Shown here in pieces: positions 32,708-36,622 of a stretch of 36,622 nt of DNA. This stretch comes from Aldersonia kunmingensis (GTDB taxonomy: Bacteria; Actinomycetota; Actinomycetes; Mycobacteriales; Mycobacteriaceae): NCBI RefSeq assembly GCF_001646865.1, contig NZ_LRRB01000265.1, positions 1 to 36,622 on the forward strand, written 5' to 3'. Positions within the stretch are counted from its first letter, which is position 1. Each line of letters opens with the position of its first letter. The notes under the pieces are model-generated. The model searched no databases, had not been told where the DNA came from, and saw only the letters and a program-made list of their open reading frames with translations. The translations under genes were made by a program, and so were the position numbers.

Positions 32708-35700
32708 GTGCAGCTCGAAGAGCTCAAGCCCGGTCTGCGTATCGACGGGCTCATCCCCGCGGAAGTCATCACGGTGATCGCCGCGCAGTGGCACGGGACC
32801 AGTGCGCTCGAGCTGACCTACAAGAACGCTTCGGGCGGACTCGGTCAACAGGTCGTCTTCCGGAAGGACCAGGACAAGCTCTCGATCGCCCAAAGCGGCA
32901 GCCGTGCCTTCGATGCCGCCGCCGGCGACTTCAAGCTCGTCGCGGAAGCCCAGCGGATCTCGCTCGCCGGACTGTTCGACCCGATGCTCGCCGTCGCGAC
33001 CAGTGACGTGCAGCCGCTGCCGCATCAGATCCGCGCCGTGTACGGCGAGCTCCTGCCCCGCACACCGCTGCGCTTCCTGCTGGCCGACGACCCCGGAGCC
33101 GGCAAGACGATCATGGCCGGGCTCTACATCAAAGAACTGCTGCTGCGCGACGATGTGAAGCAGTGCCTGATCATCGCGCCCGGCGGTCTCGTCGAGCAGT
33201 GGCAGGACGAGCTGTTCTTCAAGTTCGGCCTCCGGTTCGACCTGCTCACCAACCAGTTGATCGACGCCCAGATCAACTTCAACGTCTTCGAGACCAACCC
33301 CCTGCTCATCGCTCGGATGGACCAGCTCTCGCGCAACGAGCAGCTCCAGGCCCAACTCGCGGAGACCGAGTGGGATCTGATCATCGTCGACGAGGCGCAC
33401 CGCATGGGCGCGCACTACTTCGGCGGCGAGCTGCGTAAGACCAAGCGGTTCCTCCTCGGCGAGATGCTCGGCAAGATCACCCGCCACCTGCTCCTGATGA
33501 CCGCCACCCCGCACTCGGGCAAGGAGGAGGACTTCCAACTGTTCCTCACCCTTCTCGACCGCGACCGCTTCGCGGGCAAGCAGAAGAAAACTGCGGATGT
33601 CAGCGGCATCATGCGCCGCATGGTCAAGGAAGACCTCCTCACCTTCGAGGGCAAGAAGCTGTTCCCCGAGCGCATCGCCGAGACCGTTCCCTACGAGCTC
33701 ACCGCGCTGGAATACGACCTCTACGAAGACGTCACCCACTACGTCCGGGAAGGAATGAACCGTGCAGACCGAGTCGGCGGCAAGCGCAAGAACACCGTCG
33801 GGTTCGCCCTCACCGTCCTGCAGCGCCGTCTGGCCTCGAGCCCGGAGGCGATCTACAAGAGCCTCGTGCGGCGCTCCGAACGGCTCGAGCGCAAGAAGCA
33901 GGAGATTCAGAACGGCACATATCGCGACACCGAGCCGGATATCGACCTGAGCGAGATCGACGACGACGAGTTCAACGCCGAAGAGGTCGAAGCGGCCGAG
34001 GAGGAGCTCCTCGACGCCGCTACTGCGGCTCAGACGGTCGAGGAACTCAACGCGGAACTGCTCGAACTTGGCGAGTTGATCAAGACCGCGCGCCTGGTCC
34101 GTGAAGCCGGGACCGACCGCAAGTGGACCGAGCTATCCAACATTCTCCAGGACAACGCGCTCGTCACCGACGCTAACGGCTGGCCGCGCAAGTTCATCAT
34201 CTTCACCGAGCACCGCGACACCCTCGACTATCTCCAGGGCAAGATCGGCTCGCTGCTCGGCCGCCCCGACGCCGTGCGGGCAATCCACGGCGGCGTCCGT
34301 CGCGCCGAGCGACGCCAGATCACCGAAGAGTTCACCAAGAACCGCGACTGCCAGATCCTGCTGGCCACCGACGCCGCCGGTGAAGGTCTCAACCTCCAGG
34401 CCGCGCATCTGATGGTCAACTACGACCTCCCGTGGAACCCCAACCGCATCGAGCAACGCTTCGGCCGCGTCCACCGCATCGGCCAGGAGGAAGTCTGCCG
34501 CCTCTGGAATCTCGTTGCATCGAACACTCGTGAGGGCGAGGTCTTCACTCGCCTACTGGAGAAGCTCGACCAGATGCGAAAGACATACGGCGGCAAGGTC
34601 TTCGACGTCCTCGGTGAAGCCTTCACCGACATCCCACTGCGCAACCTGCTCCTCGACGCCATCCAATACGGCGAGCGCGCCGACGTGAAGGCCAAGATGC
34701 ACGAAGTCATCGACGCCTCCGTCGGCGACGGACTCAAGGACCTACTCGACGAACGCGCACTCGCCTCCGAGAACCTCGCCGACGCCGACCTCCACGCACT
34801 GCGTGCGGCGATGGACGAGGCACGCGCCCGCCGGCTGCAGCCGCACTACATCGAACTCGCCTTCAAGGCAGCCTTCACCAAGCTCGGCGGACGCATCGTC
34901 AAGCGCGAGCAGGGCCGCTACGAGATTGCCAATGTGCCGCAACACATTCGATCCGCCGGCACCGGCCCCATCGCCACCAAATACGACCGGGTCACCTTCG
35001 ACCTCAGCCACGTCCAGCCCGGCGATCTCACCCGCGCAGACCTCCTCGCGCCGGGACACCCCTTGCACGACGCGGTCATGGGCGAGGCCATCCGCAACTT
35101 CGGCGGCGCCCTCAACCAGGGCACCATCCTCGTCTCCTCGACCCTGGAGGAGCCACAACTCCTCGTCGGGGTCATCGAGGAGGTCGCCGACGCGACCGGT
35201 GACTCCGTCGCCCGCCGCTTCAGCTACGCCTACGTCGACAGCTTCGGCACCGTCAGCCCAGCCGGCCCCGCGCCCTACCTGGATTGTGTTGCCGCGCCGG
35301 CCGGTTCAGCGACCGACGCCGCACGCCGCATGAGTTGGCTCGGTGACGCGGAGGACAAGGCGATGAGCTGGATCATCGCCAACCAGCTACCAGAGTACTT
35401 GGCCGACGTGCAGCCGCGCCGCTCCGCGGAACTCACCAAGGCCCGCGACCTGGTTACGAAGCGGCTGACTGCCGAAAGCGAGCGCCTCCTGCTAGACGCC
35501 GCAGTGGCCTCGGAGAAGGAGCAGAAGGGCGAGAGGCCCAAGGAGTCTTCCGACAGCCTCAACCGCAAGGCCGTCGAACTCGATTCCCGGCTTCGCAAGC
35601 GCCTCGCGCTGCTCGACCAACAGCAGCTCATGTCCACCAAGCCCCCGCGCATCGTCACCGCGGCGTTGGTGCTGCCGATCGGGATGCTCGAATCCGAGAT

Positions 35701-36118
35701 CCCGGCGGCTGCCCCGATGCACGCCAAGGAGACCAAGGAAGTCGAGCGCCGCGGCGTCGACCTCGTCCTGGCCCGCGAGCGTGAACTCGGCCGAAAACCC
35801 GTCGAGCAAGCCTTCAACAACAAGGGCTTCGACATCCTCTCGACCGATACGAACGGTGATACCTACCGGATCGAGGTCAAGGCCCGCATCGTCGGCGCCA
35901 AGGACTTCTTCGTCACCCACAACGAAGTGATGACAGGCAAGAACGCCGTCCCGCGCTACCGGCTCACGCTGGTCCGGGTCGATCCGCGCGGCGCTCAGTT
36001 CGATGAGGTTCGCTACCTCGACGACCCGTTCGCGACCACTGATCTCGGTGACTTCGAAGCCACAGGCATCCGGGGTGACTGGGCGAAGCAGTGGACAAAA
36101 GGCAGGCATCCGTTCTGA
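32708..36118 (+). CDS. drmD: DrmD-like SNF2 helicase of class 1 DISARM
   Basis: A 1136-residue SNF2-type helicase. An N-terminal beta domain (VQLEELKPGLRIDGLIPAEV) precedes the RecA motor: HQIRAVYGELLPRTP, Walker A DDPGAGKT (Lys133), DEAH box VDEAHRMGA (Asp228), TATPHSGK, then IIFTEHRDTLDYL, TDAAGEGLNLQAAH and RIEQRFGRVHRIGQ. A long coiled linker follows, and residues about 1035-1125 match a DUF3883-like nuclease-fold domain with IEVKAR (Glu1056, Lys1058). DrmD belongs to class 1 DISARM, a phage-defence system with DrmMI, DrmA, DrmB and DrmC. The next gene is the matching methylase, so DISARM is the leading reading. Confidence 0.88.
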   Translation: MQLEELKPGLRIDGLIPAEVITVIAAQWHGTSALELTYKNASGGLGQQVVFRKDQDKLSIAQSGSRAFDAAAGDFKLVAEAQRISLAGLFDPMLAVATSDVQPLPHQIRAVYGELLPRTPLRFLLADDPGAGKTIMAGLYIKELLLRDDVKQCLIIAPGGLVEQWQDELFFKFGLRFDLLTNQLIDAQINFNVFETNPLLIARMDQLSRNEQLQAQLAETEWDLIIVDEAHRMGAHYFGGELRKTKRFLLGEMLGKITRHLLLMTATPHSGKEEDFQLFLTLLDRDRFAGKQKKTADVSGIMRRMVKEDLLTFEGKKLFPERIAETVPYELTALEYDLYEDVTHYVREGMNRADRVGGKRKNTVGFALTVLQRRLASSPEAIYKSLVRRSERLERKKQEIQNGTYRDTEPDIDLSEIDDDEFNAEEVEAAEEELLDAATAAQTVEELNAELLELGELIKTARLVREAGTDRKWTELSNILQDNALVTDANGWPRKFIIFTEHRDTLDYLQGKIGSLLGRPDAVRAIHGGVRRAERRQITEEFTKNRDCQILLATDAAGEGLNLQAAHLMVNYDLPWNPNRIEQRFGRVHRIGQEEVCRLWNLVASNTREGEVFTRLLEKLDQMRKTYGGKVFDVLGEAFTDIPLRNLLLDAIQYGERADVKAKMHEVIDASVGDGLKDLLDERALASENLADADLHALRAAMDEARARRLQPHYIELAFKAAFTKLGGRIVKREQGRYEIANVPQHIRSAGTGPIATKYDRVTFDLSHVQPGDLTRADLLAPGHPLHDAVMGEAIRNFGGALNQGTILVSSTLEEPQLLVGVIEEVADATGDSVARRFSYAYVDSFGTVSPAGPAPYLDCVAAPAGSATDAARRMSWLGDAEDKAMSWIIANQLPEYLADVQPRRSAELTKARDLVTKRLTAESERLLLDAAVASEKEQKGERPKESSDSLNRKAVELDSRLRKRLALLDQQQLMSTKPPRIVTAALVLPIGMLESEIPAAAPMHAKETKEVERRGVDLVLARERELGRKPVEQAFNNKGFDILSTDTNGDTYRIEVKARIVGAKDFFVTHNEVMTGKNAVPRYRLTLVRVDPRGAQFDEVRYLDDPFATTDLGDFEATGIRGDWAKQWTKGRHPF

Positions 36119-36252
36119 TGTACCAGAGTTCGACTTATCACTGGTGCGCCGCTGAAAGTATCGAGCCCACCGGTAAGTTCATGCGCGCATCACACGCCGA
36201 GCCATCGGCGATGTTCGCCCGGCACCTCGGGCACGAAGGGTCGAGGAACTAG
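36118..36252 (+). CDS. 44-residue ORF coupled between drmD and drmMI
   Basis: ATG 36118 overlaps the drmD stop in TGATG, and its stop overlaps the next start in TAGTG. It encodes a short, His- and Ser-rich peptide starting [14 protein letters not shown] and ending HLGHEGSRN. There is no ribosome site of its own. It may be a real coupled microprotein, or merely a spacer that keeps ribosomes moving into drmMI. Confidence 0.35.
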   Translation: MYQSSTYHWCAAESIEPTGKFMRASHAEPSAMFARHLGHEGSRN

Positions 36253-36622
36253 TGCATAAGCGCAAGCTGATCGAGGTGGCTTTGCCGCTGGAGGCGATCA
36301 ACCGGGAGTCTGCTCGCGAGAAGTCGATCCGGCACGGTCACCCGTCGACCCTGCACCTGTGGTGGGCACGCCGACCGCTCGCCGCCGCCCGGGCGGTGCT
36401 GTTCGCTCAACTCGTGGACGACCCATCGTCGCGGCCCGACGAGTTCCCCACAGAGGAACTCCAGCGCAAGGAGCGCGATCGGCTGCATGGTCTGATCGAG
36501 CGCATGGTCTCGTGGGACAACGCGAAGGACGTCGCGCTGCTTGCTGAGGTGCGAGCCGAGATTCAGCGATCGTGCCGTGGGTCGGCGCCGGCGATACTCG
36601 ACCCGTTTGCCGGCGGTGGAAC
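36252..36622 (+). CDS. drmMI: DISARM DNA N6-adenine methyltransferase, N-terminal part
   Basis: Begins at GTG 36252, one base overlapping the previous stop, with GAGG just before it, and runs off the window. The 123 visible residues contain the DUF1156 opening [20 protein letters not shown], then [20 protein letters not shown], and end at the SAM-binding motif ILDPFAGGG. In class 1 DISARM this enzyme marks host DNA so the DrmA/DrmB/DrmC/DrmD complex spares it. The catalytic NPPY/DPPY motif and C-terminal part are beyond the window; other DUF1156 methylases exist, but the drmD neighbour makes DISARM the best reading. Confidence 0.85.
   Translation, partial: MHKRKLIEVALPLEAINRESAREKSIRHGHPSTLHLWWARRPLAAARAVLFAQLVDDPSSRPDEFPTEELQRKERDRLHGLIERMVSWDNAKDVALLAEVRAEIQRSCRGSAPAILDPFAGGG

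Overview
The window looks like chromosomal DNA of a high-GC, mycolic-acid-type actinobacterium of the Nocardia/Rhodococcus/Mycobacterium group. The evidence is an hbhA-type Lys/Ala/Pro-tailed adhesin, the gene order (XRE regulator, hbhA, small membrane protein, deoC, DUF2993, DUF2505, murB) that I recall from the Rv0474-Rv0482 stretch of Mycobacterium tuberculosis, strong G/C bias at third codon positions, and many TAnnnT -10 boxes 6-7 nt before start codons, which suggests leaderless mRNAs. No database was searched; all family names come from reading motifs.

Bases 1-14,812 are compact core genome. In order: the tail of a DUF445 protein, an XRE regulator overlapping hbhA with a clear terminator behind hbhA, a DUF2516 membrane protein, a MerR regulator overlapping an alpha/beta hydrolase, then on the minus strand a methyltransferase and purU, then deoC, a DUF2993 (LmeA-like) lipoprotein-type protein, an orphan AbiEi-like protein, and a minus-strand run of two DUF2505 paralogues, a methyltransferase and an acyl-CoA dehydrogenase. 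murB, a secreted LVIVD-repeat protein and a 52-residue protein with a strong ribosome binding site close the block.

Bases 14,813-20,412 are a loosely packed accessory zone with lower coding density. It holds a small zinc-ribbon protein, a frameshifted phosphoribosyltransferase remnant, two orphan proteins with an MbcA/ParS/Xre (DUF2384-like) toxin-binding tail, a HEPN-like protein with a zinc ribbon, and a large DUF5677-like protein.

Bases 20,413-27,665 are a Tn7-like transposition module: a tnsA-like endonuclease, a DD(35)E tnsB transposase, a tnsC AAA+ ATPase and an unusually long tniQ, all on the plus strand with 4-nt overlaps or 2-nt gaps. The 635-bp leader upstream of tnsA contains inverted repeats and a TGTCGC motif that could belong to the transposon end.

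Bases 27,666-36,622, downstream of tniQ where Tn7-like elements carry cargo, hold a broken type I hsdM start, a 462-residue protein ending in a domain that resembles the C-terminal domain of actinobacterial DnaX (gamma/tau), a convergent SNF2 ATPase, and the first genes of what reads as a class 1 DISARM system: drmD (SNF2 helicase with a C-terminal DUF3883-like domain), a 44-residue coupled ORF, and the start of drmMI (DUF1156 methylase), which runs off the window. The most interesting hypothesis is that a Tn7-like element in this actinobacterium carries a DISARM island together with an undescribed SNF2/DnaX-tail gene pair.
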